Origin: Lachnospiraceae bacterium UBA3804
GTDB taxonomy: Bacteria > Bacillota > Clostridia > Lachnospirales > Lachnospiraceae
Direction of reading: 5' to 3'
DNA: 64,000 nucleotides
Assembly: GCA_002368665.1 (NCBI GenBank)
Contig: DFEK01000013.1
Span: forward strand, 115,848 to 179,847
Part shown: positions 7,200-16,870 of the stretch, in pieces
How positions within the stretch are numbered: the stretch's first letter is position 1
Layout: each line of letters begins with the position of its first letter
Made by a program: the position numbers and the translations under genes
Notes under the pieces: generated by a model
What the model saw: the letters and a program-made list of their open reading frames with translations, nothing else
What the model was told of the DNA's origin: nothing
The model's database searches: none

Positions 7200-8882
7200 A
7201 TGAAGAAGAATTCTTTAGTGGGGAAAGTGTTCTTTGACAGCAGGTTTTATTATTGCCTGCTTGTTCTTGTGTTTGTCTTTTTTGTCTTGATTACAGCCCT
7301 TGTATCCCGAAATCTCGGTAAGAATATAGAAACGCAAGTGATCGATTATGAATCCGGCTGGGTGAAAGAGGATGGCTCGGCTGTTGATTTTTCCTCCTTA
7401 ATGAGCAGCGGCAAAGTACGAATTTACAAAGAAATGGATGCTGACAGCGTAGGAAACGGAAATCTTTGTTTTTATACCAAAAATGTCTATTTTACCGTAT
7501 ATATGGGAAATGAAATGATCTATGATTTTCATCCGAAAGCCCCCGTCATTTTCGGTAAGGCATACGGTGTCTTTCCGCATGTGGTCACGATACCGAACAA
7601 TACGGGAGATGATGTTCTTTCCATTGAATTGGAAAATATCTATCTAAAGACAGAGGGAAAGATCGAAGAACTGACCATTAATAACGGAGTTTATTATATT
7701 GTCCGGGAAATGCAGAAATCCATACCGCTTATGATGCTCTGTGTTCTGGCATTTTCATTCGGACTGGTCTATTTTAGCATAGGAATCACGGGAAAGGGCT
7801 TTGGAGACACACGATATGAAATCATGAGTATGGGCGCTTTTTCGGTGGTTTCTTCGCTTTGGATCGCCTCGGAAGGAACCTTTCTTTCCTGTCTTTTCGG
7901 ATTACCCGTAGCAATCCATTTCATCGATTATATGATGATAGCGATGTTACCGATCCCGACCGTCCTGTTTGCGGCGTACATTACCGGAAACAACCGGACC
8001 AAAGTCGGCCTGATCGTGGCACTTCTTGCGGCGATTAATATTCTGACCCAGATCATTCTGACATCTCTTGGAATCAAAGATTATCATGAACTCTTGGTGG
8101 TAAGCCATATTATTCTGGCACTTACCATTGCGTTTGTCATATATCTTTTTATCCGGAGTATTGTGACAAAGAAGGTGAAAAAAGGTCTGATAGTTATCCT
8201 GTCTATCACATTCCTGGTTCCCCTGGTCTTCGCAGTATTCGAGATGATCCGTTACCGGATCAATCCTTCCTTATATTATGGATCGTCCAACTACCGCTAT
8301 GTCATTTTCCTCTTTATCTTTATGTGCGGAATATATGAGTTTATCAATATGTCCGATATGAGCCGTAAGAGCCGCTATGCGGAGGTTATGGAGAAGATGG
8401 CATATACGGACGCTCTGACCGGTTTGAAGAACCGCAAAGCTTATAATAATGCTGTGGAAGCCATGAAGGGCTCCGATGAAACATATACGATGGTAATGCT
8501 GGACATGAACCATCTGAAAGTCGTAAACGATAAGCTCGGACATCTGGTGGGAGATGAGTATATTAAGAAACTGTCCGAATATATCCAAATGGTATTTGGA
8601 GAAGACAAAAGTTTCAGGATGGGCGGAGACGAGTTTCTGATTATGAGTAAAGGAGCCTCATCCGACCCGGTATTCCATGATCATCTGGCGCAGTTAAACC
8701 GAAAGATTGAAGAGTTTAATCAAGAGAATAAACAAACGGTTCCTCTTTCCGTGGCAATCGGATATGCAGTGTATCGATCTTCACAGGATAATCTGGAAGA
8801 AATCATCCGCAAAGCCGATGAAAATATGTATAAACAGAAGAAAACAATGAAGATGGAACTTGGATTGCATGAAGAACGATAA
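7200..8882 (+). CDS. Membrane diguanylate cyclase with extracellular sensor and multi-TM region
   Basis: 560 residues. The open frame extends to 7086, but that part spans the ilvE terminator and the promoter, so I start at ATG 7200, behind a GGGGG tract. Order: TM helix (about 16-38), extracellular beta-rich domain (about 40-180), six or seven further TM helices (about 185-385), and a C-terminal GGDEF domain. The overall design resembles 7TM-DISM-type receptors. GGDEF is canonical at residues 475-479 (RMGGDEFLIM), with the upstream DALTGLKNRKAY and LDMNHLKVVNDKLGH motifs. No RxxD inhibitory site is seen five residues before the signature. It makes c-di-GMP from two GTP; the signal sensed is unknown. 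Confidence 0.93.
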   Translation: MKKNSLVGKVFFDSRFYYCLLVLVFVFFVLITALVSRNLGKNIETQVIDYESGWVKEDGSAVDFSSLMSSGKVRIYKEMDADSVGNGNLCFYTKNVYFTVYMGNEMIYDFHPKAPVIFGKAYGVFPHVVTIPNNTGDDVLSIELENIYLKTEGKIEELTINNGVYYIVREMQKSIPLMMLCVLAFSFGLVYFSIGITGKGFGDTRYEIMSMGAFSVVSSLWIASEGTFLSCLFGLPVAIHFIDYMMIAMLPIPTVLFAAYITGNNRTKVGLIVALLAAINILTQIILTSLGIKDYHELLVVSHIILALTIAFVIYLFIRSIVTKKVKKGLIVILSITFLVPLVFAVFEMIRYRINPSLYYGSSNYRYVIFLFIFMCGIYEFINMSDMSRKSRYAEVMEKMAYTDALTGLKNRKAYNNAVEAMKGSDETYTMVMLDMNHLKVVNDKLGHLVGDEYIKKLSEYIQMVFGEDKSFRMGGDEFLIMSKGASSDPVFHDHLAQLNRKIEEFNQENKQTVPLSVAIGYAVYRSSQDNLEEIIRKADENMYKQKKTMKMELGLHEER

Positions 8883-8899
8883 TTTTTTAACAATGCATA

Positions 8900-8928
8900 T
8901 TGACGCAGGAAGGATTCTGAAGTATAAT
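8900..8928 (+). promoter_or_regulatory. Promoter of adhE
   Basis: TTGACG, 17-base spacer, TATAAT, immediately upstream of a Rex operator. Confidence 0.87.
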
Positions 8929-8932
8929 CGCA

Positions 8933-8950
8933 TTGTTAAATAATTAACAA
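8933..8950 (+). promoter_or_regulatory. Rex operator of adhE
   Basis: TTGTTAAATAATTAACAA, a perfect match to the clostridial Rex consensus TTGTTAANNNNTTAACAA. It starts five bases after the -10 box, so it covers the transcription start and bound Rex would block polymerase. Rex is an NAD+/NADH sensor and leaves DNA when NADH is high. This predicts adhE induction under reducing conditions. Confidence 0.9.
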
Positions 8951-8988
8951 TATATTTTAACGAGCAATTCAGTAAGGAGGTCATCAAC

Positions 8989-11607
8989 ATGGCAGAGAAA
9001 AAAACAGCTCTAGTGGACAGCGTGGAAAGCCTTGAAAAAGCTTTGAAAGAATTAAAGAAGGCACAGCAGATCTATGCGTCCTACACCCAGGAGCAGGTGG
9101 ATGCCATTTTTAAGGCAGCTGCTGTAGCAGCCAACCAAGCCAGAATTCCGCTTGCCAAAATGGCAGTGGAAGAGACCGGCATGGGCATTGTGGAGGATAA
9201 GGTAATCAAGAACCACTATGCGGCTGAATACATTTACAATAAATATAAGGATACCGTTACATGTGGTGTGGTTGAAGAAGACAAGGCCTTCGGCATTCGT
9301 AAAATTGCCGAGCCCGTCGGTGTTATTGCGGCGGTTATTCCGACGACGAACCCGACTTCGACGGCTATTTTCAAAACGTTACTTGCGTTAAAAACCAGAA
9401 ATGCCATCATCATTTCACCACATCCCCGTGCAAAGAATTCCACGATTGCGGCTGCAAAGGTGGTTTTGGAAGCAGCGGTTGCGGCAGGAGCTCCGGAAGG
9501 CATCATCCGCTGGATCGATGTTCCGTCCCTGGATATGACGACACTGGTAATGAAGGAATCCGATATCATTTTGGCTACCGGAGGTCCCGGTATGGTTAAG
9601 AGTGCATATTCCTCCGGAAAACCGGCCATCGGTGTAGGCGCCGGAAATACACCTGCAATCATTGATGATTCCGCAGACGTGATCTTAGCGGTCAATTCCA
9701 TCATTCATTCGAAGACTTTCGATAACGGTATGATCTGTGCTTCCGAGCAGTCTACCATCGTTTTGGATAAAGTATATGATGCGGTGAAAGAGGAATTTAC
9801 AAATCGCGGATGCTATTTCTTAAAACCTTCGGAAATCGAGAAAGTCCGCAAGACGATTCTGATCAACGGATCCTTAAATGCCAAGATCGTAGGACAGAGC
9901 GCATTTAAGATTGCATCCCTGGCAGGGGTGAAAGTTCCCGAGAAGACCAAGATCTTAATCGGCGAGGTTAAGAGCGTGGAACTCTCCGAAGAATTTGCTC
10001 ATGAGAAATTATCGCCCGTACTTGCAATGTACAGAGCGAAAGATTTTGCGGATGCATTAAATAAAGCGGAAAGACTGATTGCGGACGGCGGATACGGTCA
10101 TACGTCTTCACTCTATGTCAATGTGATAACCGAGCAGGAGAAAATTGCTGAATTCGGTGAACGCATGAAGACCTGCAGAATCTTAATCAACACTCCTTCC
10201 TCCCACGGCGGAATCGGTGATCTTTACAACTTTAAACTGACTCCTTCCCTTACCCTCGGATGCGGTTCCTGGGGCGGCAACTCCGTTTCGGAGAATGTCG
10301 GCGTGAAGCATCTTTTGAACATCAAGACCGTAGCGGAGAGGAGAGAGAATATGTTGTGGTTCAGAACACCCGGAAAGGTTTATATGAAGAAGGGCTGTCT
10401 GCCGGTAGCCCTGGATGAATTAAAAGCAGTATATGGAAAGAAGCGTGCGTTCATTGTAACAGACAGCTTCTTATTTGAGAACGGTTATACCAAACCGATC
10501 ACCGATAAGCTCGAAGAACTCGGAATTCAGTATACGACATTCAGCAATGTTGCTCCCGATCCCAACCTTGCATGTGCCAAGGAAGGTGCGAAACTGATGG
10601 CTGAATTTAAGCCGGATACCATCATCGCACTGGGCGGCGGTTCCGCAATGGATGCAGGAAAGATCATGTGGGTACTTTATGAGCATCCCGAAGCAGATTT
10701 CATGGATATGGCGATGCGTTTCTGTGATATCCGCAAGAGAATCTATACCTTCCCGAAGATGGGAGAGAAGGCATATTTCATTGCCATTCCGACATCCGCA
10801 GGTACCGGTTCCGAAGTAACTCCGTTCGCCGTAATTACCGATGAAACAACCGGAACCAAATATCCGCTTGCCGATTATGAACTGTTACCGAATATGGCAA
10901 TTATCGATGCCGACCTTCATATGAACGCTCCGAAGGGATTGACAAGTGCATCCGGTATCGATGCGGTAACGCATGCACTGGAAGCATATGCTTCCGTCAT
11001 GGCAACCGATTATACCGACGGACTTGCCATTCAGGCACTGAAGGTAATCTTTGAATACCTTCCCAGAGCATATGAGAACGGTGCAAATGATCCCGTAGCC
11101 AGAGAGAAGATGGCAAATGCCGCAACAATGGCCGGTATGGCTTTTGCAAACGCATTCCTCGGCGTATGCCATTCCATGGCACATAAACTCGGTGCGTTCT
11201 ATCACATCCCTCACGGTGTGGCCAACGCGCTGTTGATTGATGAAGTAATCCGCTTCAACTCCGCGGAAGTTCCGACCAAGATGGGAACCTTCTCCCAGTA
11301 CGATCATCCGCATACCCTGGCTCGCTATGCGGAAGTTGCCACGGCACTCGGCCTGAAGGGCAAGACCGATGAAGAGAAAGTGGAAAGCCTGATCAAAGCA
11401 ATTGATGAATTAAAGAAAAAAATCGGCATCAAGAAGAGCATTAAGGAATACGGTATCGACGAGAAAGAGTTCCTTGAAAGACTTGATGACATGACCGAGC
11501 AGGCATTCGACGATCAGTGTACCGGTGCAAACCCGAGATATCCGCTGATGAGCGAGATTAAACAGATGTACTTAAATGCATACTACGGAAAGCATGTAGA
11601 AGTATAA
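8989..11607 (+). CDS. adhE: Bifunctional acetaldehyde-CoA/alcohol dehydrogenase
   Basis: 872 residues, the usual AdhE length. The N-terminal CoA-acylating aldehyde dehydrogenase domain (about 1-445) has the nucleophile Cys250 in NGMICASEQ and the GVGAGNTPAII nucleotide motif. A linker leads to an iron-type alcohol dehydrogenase (about 455-870) with GGGSAMDAGKIMW, PTSAGTGSEVTPFAVI, ASGIDAVTHALEAY and the histidine-rich metal segment GVCHSMAHKLGAFYHIPHG. It reduces acetyl-CoA to ethanol while reoxidising two NADH, and related enzymes form spirosome filaments. An AAGGAGG ribosome site lies 7 bases before the ATG. Control by Rex is read from the operator at 8933-8950. The next gene follows after 13 bases. 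Confidence 0.98.
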   Translation: MAEKKTALVDSVESLEKALKELKKAQQIYASYTQEQVDAIFKAAAVAANQARIPLAKMAVEETGMGIVEDKVIKNHYAAEYIYNKYKDTVTCGVVEEDKAFGIRKIAEPVGVIAAVIPTTNPTSTAIFKTLLALKTRNAIIISPHPRAKNSTIAAAKVVLEAAVAAGAPEGIIRWIDVPSLDMTTLVMKESDIILATGGPGMVKSAYSSGKPAIGVGAGNTPAIIDDSADVILAVNSIIHSKTFDNGMICASEQSTIVLDKVYDAVKEEFTNRGCYFLKPSEIEKVRKTILINGSLNAKIVGQSAFKIASLAGVKVPEKTKILIGEVKSVELSEEFAHEKLSPVLAMYRAKDFADALNKAERLIADGGYGHTSSLYVNVITEQEKIAEFGERMKTCRILINTPSSHGGIGDLYNFKLTPSLTLGCGSWGGNSVSENVGVKHLLNIKTVAERRENMLWFRTPGKVYMKKGCLPVALDELKAVYGKKRAFIVTDSFLFENGYTKPITDKLEELGIQYTTFSNVAPDPNLACAKEGAKLMAEFKPDTIIALGGGSAMDAGKIMWVLYEHPEADFMDMAMRFCDIRKRIYTFPKMGEKAYFIAIPTSAGTGSEVTPFAVITDETTGTKYPLADYELLPNMAIIDADLHMNAPKGLTSASGIDAVTHALEAYASVMATDYTDGLAIQALKVIFEYLPRAYENGANDPVAREKMANAATMAGMAFANAFLGVCHSMAHKLGAFYHIPHGVANALLIDEVIRFNSAEVPTKMGTFSQYDHPHTLARYAEVATALGLKGKTDEEKVESLIKAIDELKKKIGIKKSIKEYGIDEKEFLERLDDMTEQAFDDQCTGANPRYPLMSEIKQMYLNAYYGKHVEV

Positions 11608-11620
11608 GGAGGGGGAAAAC

Positions 11621-12376
11621 ATGAAATTAGATAATCTCATTGCCGACAGAGGTACAAAGAAAATATACAGAGACGGAAATCTTGCCATTAAAGTATTTGA
11701 GAACGATGCCTTCTCCAAGGCAGATATTCTGAATGAAGCATGCAATCAGGCAAGAGTGGAAGATTTAACGGAACTGCACATTCCCCGTATCCGTGAGGTT
11801 TGCAAGATCGACGGAAAATGGGCAATCGCAACTGAATTCGTGGAAGGCAAGACCTTACAGCAGTTGATGGATGAAAATCCGAAGAAAATGGACGAATATC
11901 TGGAACTGTTTGTGGATTTACAGATCAAGGTTCATTCCTTTACGGTTGCGAATTTAAATTCCCAGAAAGAGAAGATGCAGCGTAAGATCAGCCAGTCCGC
12001 TCTCGATGCAACGGCTAGATACGAACTGCATACCAGACTGAATGCACTTCCTTCGCACAATAAAGTCTGCCACGGCGATTTTAATCCGTCCAATATTATT
12101 ATCGACAACGACGGCATTCCTCATATCCTTGACTGGGCTCATGTCACGAGCGGAAACGCTTCCGCGGATGTGGCAAGAACATATCTGTTATTCAGCCTTG
12201 CGGGCAAGGATGAGCTTGCGGCAAAGTACTTAAATATGTTCTGTGAAAAGACCGATACCGCACGTCAGTATGTGGAAAAATGGCTGCCCATCGTAGCCGC
12301 ATCCCAGTCCGTTAAGGGCAAGCCCGAAGAGAAGGAATTCCTCTTAAAATGGGCAGATGTAGTGGACTTTGAATAA
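11621..12376 (+). CDS. Aminoglycoside phosphotransferase (APH)-fold kinase
   Basis: 251 residues with an APH/choline-kinase-like core: catalytic loop HGDFNPSNIIID and the metal-binding ILDWAHV, plus the N-lobe ATEFVEGKTLQQLMDENP. The family phosphorylates small hydroxylated compounds (aminoglycosides, choline, homoserine, fructosamine), and the substrate here is not evident. It sits in the adhE transcript with a strong AGGAGGGGG ribosome site and ends before a terminator. That context argues for a metabolic rather than a resistance role. Confidence 0.85.
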   Translation: MKLDNLIADRGTKKIYRDGNLAIKVFENDAFSKADILNEACNQARVEDLTELHIPRIREVCKIDGKWAIATEFVEGKTLQQLMDENPKKMDEYLELFVDLQIKVHSFTVANLNSQKEKMQRKISQSALDATARYELHTRLNALPSHNKVCHGDFNPSNIIIDNDGIPHILDWAHVTSGNASADVARTYLLFSLAGKDELAAKYLNMFCEKTDTARQYVEKWLPIVAASQSVKGKPEEKEFLLKWADVVDFE

Positions 12377-12405
12377 GTATTTGTGAAGTGAATAGTTTAA
12401 ACATT

Positions 12406-12435
12406 AAAGAAGCGTCACATATTGTGACGCTTCTT
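12406..12435 (+). terminator. Terminator between the adhE operon and convergent glpK
   Basis: Stem AAGAAGCGTCACA / TGTGACGCTTCTT with a short AT loop, flanked by AT-rich DNA on both sides and probably bidirectional. Confidence 0.85.
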
Positions 12436-12448
12436 ATTATTTCTTTTG

Positions 12449-13948
12449 TTATTCCTCGTCTTTTTCCCAGGCTCTGGTGTAGGCAACCGCTTTATGCCAA
12501 CGTTTCAGTTTCTTTTGCTGTTCTTCAAATGAAATCTGCGGAACAAAGCGTTTGTCGATGGAAATGTTTTGGATCAGATCCTCCTGGCTTTTCCAGTAAC
12601 CGACTGCGAGGCCGGCCAGATAAGCGGCTCCTGCGGCTGTTGTTTCCACGCAGGTGGGACGGTTGACTTCCGTCTGGATAATGTCCGCCTGCATCTGCAT
12701 CAAAAGATTATTGGCGCAGGCACCTCCGTCAACGTTTAGAGAGGAGAGTTTCATTCCTGCATCGGCTTCCATGGCGGTCAGAATATCATAGGTCTGATAG
12801 GCTAAAGATTCCAGTGTTGCACGAATGATATGATATTTGTTCACGCCACGGGAGAGTCCCACAATGGCACCTCTTGCATAAGGATCCCAGTAGGGAGCAC
12901 CGAGTCCGGTAAAGGCAGGTACCACATAGCATCCGGCCGTGTCTTTTACCTTCTTGGCAAAATACTCGGAATCCATGGCGGAATCAAAGAAACGAAGCTG
13001 GTCCCTAAGCCACTGTACGGCGGAACCTGCCACGAAAACGGAGCCTTCGAGAGCATATTCCACTTTGTCGTTAAGACCCCATGCAATGGTTGTGATCAGT
13101 CCCTGGCCGGAAAATACGGGCTTCGTTCCGGTATTCATCAGTAAGAAACAGCCGGTTCCGTATGTATTTTTGGCCTGGCCGGGTTTGAAACAGGTTTGTC
13201 CGAAGAGAGCAGCCTGCTGGTCGCCGGCCGCACCCGCGATCGGAATTTCCCCGCCGAATAAATCCGCGGATGTCGCTCCGTATACCGAAGAAGAGGGGCG
13301 TACCTCGGGAAGCATGGAAACGGGGATTTCCAGCTCTTTTAAAATATCCTCATCCCACTTTAAATCCACGATATTGTATAGCATGGTTCGGGAAGCGTTG
13401 GAGTAGTCCGTAATATGGACTTTGCCTCCGGTTAATTTCCAGATCAGCCATGTCTCGACGGTGCCGAAGAGCAGTTTACCTTCCTCGGCTTTACGCATGG
13501 CTCCCGGAACATTCTGCAGAAGCCAGCGGATCTTGGTGGCAGAGAAGTACGGGTCGATGACAAGTCCCGTTTTCTCACGGTAAGGTTCGGCCAGCCCTTT
13601 TTCCACCAGCGATTCACAGTAATCCGCGGTTCTTCGGTCCTGCCAGACAATGGCATGATGAATCGGTTCACCGGTTTCTTTATCCCATACGATCGTGGTT
13701 TCTCTTTGATTGGTAATACCGATGGCGGCAATGTCCTCGGCTTTGGCTCCGATTTTGGCAAGGGCTTCGCTTGCTACGGAATACTGGGTCAGCCAGATTT
13801 CCTGCGCATCGTGTTCCACCCATCCGGAGTGGGGAAAATACTGGGTAAATTCCTTCTGAGCCACGGATTTGATCTCACCGTTTCGGTTAAAAAGGATACA
13901 GCGGTTGGATGTCGTTCCGGCATCCAGTGCCATGATATATTTGCTCAT
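12449..13948 (-). CDS. glpK: Glycerol kinase
   Basis: 499 residues, a full FGGY-family kinase that phosphorylates glycerol to sn-glycerol-3-phosphate. Diagnostic motifs: MALDAGTTSNRCILF (ATP site), HSGWVEHDAQEIW, NQRETTIVWDKETG, the substrate site WQDRRT, GAAGDQQAALFGQTCF, TYGTGCFLLMNTG and DGGACANNLLMQMQ. It lies nine bases behind the Ldh_2-type dehydrogenase and is the second gene of that operon. No glycerol facilitator or GlpD is in the window. Confidence 0.97.
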   Translation of the reverse strand: MSKYIMALDAGTTSNRCILFNRNGEIKSVAQKEFTQYFPHSGWVEHDAQEIWLTQYSVASEALAKIGAKAEDIAAIGITNQRETTIVWDKETGEPIHHAIVWQDRRTADYCESLVEKGLAEPYREKTGLVIDPYFSATKIRWLLQNVPGAMRKAEEGKLLFGTVETWLIWKLTGGKVHITDYSNASRTMLYNIVDLKWDEDILKELEIPVSMLPEVRPSSSVYGATSADLFGGEIPIAGAAGDQQAALFGQTCFKPGQAKNTYGTGCFLLMNTGTKPVFSGQGLITTIAWGLNDKVEYALEGSVFVAGSAVQWLRDQLRFFDSAMDSEYFAKKVKDTAGCYVVPAFTGLGAPYWDPYARGAIVGLSRGVNKYHIIRATLESLAYQTYDILTAMEADAGMKLSSLNVDGGACANNLLMQMQADIIQTEVNRPTCVETTAAGAAYLAGLAVGYWKSQEDLIQNISIDKRFVPQISFEEQQKKLKRWHKAVAYTRAWEKDEE

Positions 13949-13957
13949 ATAAGGCTC

Positions 13958-15067
13958 CTAATCTTCAAACGGGAAATGATAATCAAGACCAAGTTTGTCT
14001 CTGACTTCCAGAATATCCTTCTGTACGGATGCACTTACCGGAACGCCTTTGTCCTTGCGCTCAAGCCATACGAGGTATTCTTTCTCGCCTGCGGTATAAA
14101 TACGGTCTTCGCCGGGAGCTTTCTTCGATGCACGAAGAGCACGGCAGATGTCGCCTGCGGTCTTTTTGAAGGTTTCCAGTCCACAGAATGCTTCGGGATC
14201 TATAACGAAGAAGAAGTGGCCCAAATGATACATCTGCGGCTTGCCGTCCTCGGAAACACCGGTCAGGGCTTTCATGAATTCACCGCCCGCGAGTGCAGCG
14301 GAAAGAATCTCGACTACGGCAGCGTATCCGTAACCTTTATATCCGGCCAGATCTTCACCGATGCCGCCAAGAGGTGCAAGTGCGGCGGTTCCGTCAACGA
14401 GTGCTTTTAAAATTTCCGCGCTGTCGGTCATGGCTTCCCCTTTTTCGGAGATTACGGTTCCCGCGGGAGTAGGTTTGCCTTCTCTCGCATAATATTCGAT
14501 ACGTCCGCGCTGTACGATGCTTGTTGCACAGTCTAAACAGAACGGGAATTCTTCATCCGTCGGAAGAGCGAAGGTCAAAGGATTCGTGCCCATCATGTTT
14601 TCCACACCGAAAGTGGGAGCGATGGAAGGCCTTGCATTTGTACCGGTCAGTCCGATCAGACCTTCTTTGCTGGCCATGGTGGTCCAGTATCCGGCGATTC
14701 CGTAATGCGTGGAATTTTTAATGGCACCGCCTGCCATACCGCATTTCTTGGCCTTCTCAATCAGCATTTCCATGATTTTGTGACTGGCAACCATACCCAT
14801 TCCGTCATGAGCGTCCATAACTACAGTTGTAGGTGTTTCTTTGATGATTTCAATGTCGGTTGTGGGCAGAAGAGTGCCCTTTACGATACGGTCGATGTAA
14901 ATCGGTTTGAAACGGTTGCAACCGTGGCTTTCAATGCCGCGACGGTCCGATTCAAGAAGAACATCCGCACAGATGGCAGCGTCCTTTCTCGGAACACCGT
15001 ATCCGGCAAATGCATCAATCAGAAAGGAGTTCATAAGCTCCCATGAGACATAAGGACGAGTTTCCAT
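13958..15067 (-). CDS. Ldh_2 family malate/L-lactate-type NAD(P)-dependent oxidoreductase
   Basis: 369 residues. I start at METRPYVSW because GGAGG lies 8 bases before it; the frame extends 31 codons further upstream, but the extra part includes the promoter region. Features: DRRGIESHGCNRF near residue 50, the catalytic-His segment NSTHYGIAGYW, GTNPLTFALP, and the long C-terminal YKGYGYAAVVEILSAALAGG. Members oxidise malate, L-lactate, ureidoglycolate or sulfolactate with NAD(P). Pairing with glpK suggests a role in balancing redox from a three-carbon substrate, which is inference. The exact substrate is unknown. Confidence 0.88.
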   Translation of the reverse strand: METRPYVSWELMNSFLIDAFAGYGVPRKDAAICADVLLESDRRGIESHGCNRFKPIYIDRIVKGTLLPTTDIEIIKETPTTVVMDAHDGMGMVASHKIMEMLIEKAKKCGMAGGAIKNSTHYGIAGYWTTMASKEGLIGLTGTNARPSIAPTFGVENMMGTNPLTFALPTDEEFPFCLDCATSIVQRGRIEYYAREGKPTPAGTVISEKGEAMTDSAEILKALVDGTAALAPLGGIGEDLAGYKGYGYAAVVEILSAALAGGEFMKALTGVSEDGKPQMYHLGHFFFVIDPEAFCGLETFKKTAGDICRALRASKKAPGEDRIYTAGEKEYLVWLERKDKGVPVSASVQKDILEVRDKLGLDYHFPFED

Positions 15068-15124
15068 AGAAATACCTCCGTTTATAGTTTTATAAGCGCC
15101 GAAACAGCGCTTCCCCATACCATA

Positions 15125-15153
15125 ACTATAATTCAGAAAAGTGTTTAATTCAA
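15125..15153 (-). promoter_or_regulatory. Promoter of the Ldh_2-glpK operon
   Basis: Minus strand TTGAAT, 17-base spacer, TATAGT, about 58 bases before the start codon. Confidence 0.78.
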
Positions 15154-15195
15154 TGAACAAATTCTTAATTTATATACCATTTCCGGAAGGTTTTT

Positions 15196-15204
15196 TGGTA
15201 TAAT
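15196..15204 (+). promoter_or_regulatory. Extended -10 element before the alpha/beta hydrolase
   Basis: TGGTATAAT with no convincing -35 hexamer, 28 bases before the start codon. Confidence 0.55.
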
Positions 15205-15232
15205 AAAAATATCGATGAAAGGGGGTATGGCG

Positions 15233-16168
15233 ATGAAACAGACATATTACAAACATGTATCCAAAGCCGACGGCCTTGAACTGGATGTTCTACGGATCGA
15301 ACCGGATGAAGCGGCGGAAATTAAAGGTATTGTCCAGCTTGTTCACGGAATGGTCGAATATAAGGAACGCTATATTCCTTTCATGGAATACCTTGCAGGC
15401 AAGGGATATATTACGGTCATGCACGATCACCGCGGCCACGGTGCCAGCATAAAGGACAAAGAAGATCTCGGATATATGTACGAGGGCGGATATGTGGCTC
15501 TTGTAAAGGATACGCATGATATCACGAAAGAGATCAAGGACTATGCGAAAGAACGGACGGGCAAAGATCTTCCGTTTACGCTCCTCGGACACAGCATGGG
15601 TTCGCTGGTTGTCAGATGCTATCTTCGTAAATTTGATAAAGACATCGATAAACTCCTTGTGGTAGGCTGTCCTTCCAAACAGGCGGGAATGAAACTCGGT
15701 GTTATGCTAATCCGTCTTTTCGAGAAGTTTAAGGGTGAGAGAGCCAGAATGGCCATGATTTCCGGGCTTGTCATGGGCTCCTATGAGAAACGTTTTTCGA
15801 AGGAAAAACTGCCTCACTCCTGGGTTAACTCCGATCCGGAAGAGGTGAAGAAATATAATGCGGATCCGCTTTGCAATTACTGTTTTACCTTAAACGGTTT
15901 CGAAAACCTGGTGAAACTGACCATGCTGACATACAAGGACGGCGGTCATGTGATGGAGAATCCGAACCTGCCAATCCGCTTTTTCTCGGGAGAAGACGAT
16001 CCCTGTGCCGTGAACGAGAAAGCATTCCATGCAGCGATCGCATTTTTGAAAAAACAGGGATACACCGATGTGGCCGGCAAAATGTATCCGGGTATGCGCC
16101 ATGAAATCTTAAATGAGCCGCGTAAAGCGGAAGTATATGAAGATATGCTTCGGTTTATTGAACAATAA
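15233..16168 (+). CDS. Alpha/beta hydrolase, monoacylglycerol lipase/lysophospholipase-like
   Basis: 311 residues. The ATG at 15233 has AAAGGGGG 7 bases before it; two earlier in-frame ATGs lie within or before that site. The fold is Hydrolase_4/S33: oxyanion strand LVHGMVEYKERY, HDHRGHGAS, nucleophile elbow GHSMGS with Ser121, acid Asp255 or Asp256 in SGEDDPC, and His290 in GMRHEI. A cap region lies between about residues 140 and 230. There is no signal peptide, so it is cytoplasmic. Monoacylglycerol or lysophospholipid cleavage is typical for this subgroup, but the substrate is not proven. Confidence 0.9.
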   Translation: MKQTYYKHVSKADGLELDVLRIEPDEAAEIKGIVQLVHGMVEYKERYIPFMEYLAGKGYITVMHDHRGHGASIKDKEDLGYMYEGGYVALVKDTHDITKEIKDYAKERTGKDLPFTLLGHSMGSLVVRCYLRKFDKDIDKLLVVGCPSKQAGMKLGVMLIRLFEKFKGERARMAMISGLVMGSYEKRFSKEKLPHSWVNSDPEEVKKYNADPLCNYCFTLNGFENLVKLTMLTYKDGGHVMENPNLPIRFFSGEDDPCAVNEKAFHAAIAFLKKQGYTDVAGKMYPGMRHEILNEPRKAEVYEDMLRFIEQ

Positions 16169-16212
16169 AATTTCGGAACTCGTAATTGTTGTTGATAGGA
16201 AAGGGGAATGAT

Positions 16213-16785
16213 ATGGACAACAACGGATTCAACGGTTTTAACGAGGAAAACTCCGATTACCGTTACGGAAATGACAGGGGTTTTAACAACATCTACAATG
16301 AAAATTACAGAACGACGTATGATCCGAACGGATATGATCCGGACGGATACGACCCGAATTTTAACGGCGGATACGATCCCAGACAATACAGTCAGCCTGT
16401 TGTGAATTCACCCCTGCTATATGAGAAGGAGGATAAGTTCTACAAATGTCCGGGTAAGGAAATCACAGGCCTGATTCTGGGTATTGTAAACCTGGTCTGG
16501 GGAATTACCAGTATTGTATACGGGGCTGCGATTCATGCACTGATTGGCGCATATAAGAGAGCGCACGGTTCTTATATGACACGATATTCCAGCACCGGTA
16601 ATACGGCAGGTGTAGCGATATACGGACTTTCCACTTTGGTTTTGTTATTCGTTGTATTTGTCTTAAGACGCAAGGTTTATGACCAGGCGGATATCGTAAC
16701 CAAGAAGATCGATATCGGATTTTATCTGGCCATTGTCGGTGCGATTTTCGGAATCATCGGACTGATTATAGGTGTTACGGGATGA
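16213..16785 (+). CDS. Small membrane protein with Asn/Asp/Tyr/Gly-rich N-terminus
   Basis: 190 residues, starting at ATG 16213 behind AAAGGGG. The first 75 or so residues are low-complexity with repeated YDPNGYD-like steps (YDPNGYDPDGYDPNFNGGYD). Then come three hydrophobic segments: GLILGIVNLVWGITSIVYG, YGLSTLVLLFVVFVL and FYLAIVGAIFGIIGLIIG. I recognise no named family with confidence; it resembles short Clostridia membrane proteins with disordered N-terminal tails. It follows the hydrolase by 44 bases and may share its transcript. Confidence 0.8.
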   Translation: MDNNGFNGFNEENSDYRYGNDRGFNNIYNENYRTTYDPNGYDPDGYDPNFNGGYDPRQYSQPVVNSPLLYEKEDKFYKCPGKEITGLILGIVNLVWGITSIVYGAAIHALIGAYKRAHGSYMTRYSSTGNTAGVAIYGLSTLVLLFVVFVLRRKVYDQADIVTKKIDIGFYLAIVGAIFGIIGLIIGVTG

Positions 16786-16870
16786 CTTTTACCGGAATCC
16801 GTGATAAGATAGGAACGTCTTGAAAGAAGACGGAAAAATGCCCGATGGGCAGTAACCGGAGGTAGTTTAA

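Noticed and set aside
9234..9704. Minus-strand open frame inside adhE
   Set aside because: Shadow of the AdhE frame; no ribosome site or independent promoter.
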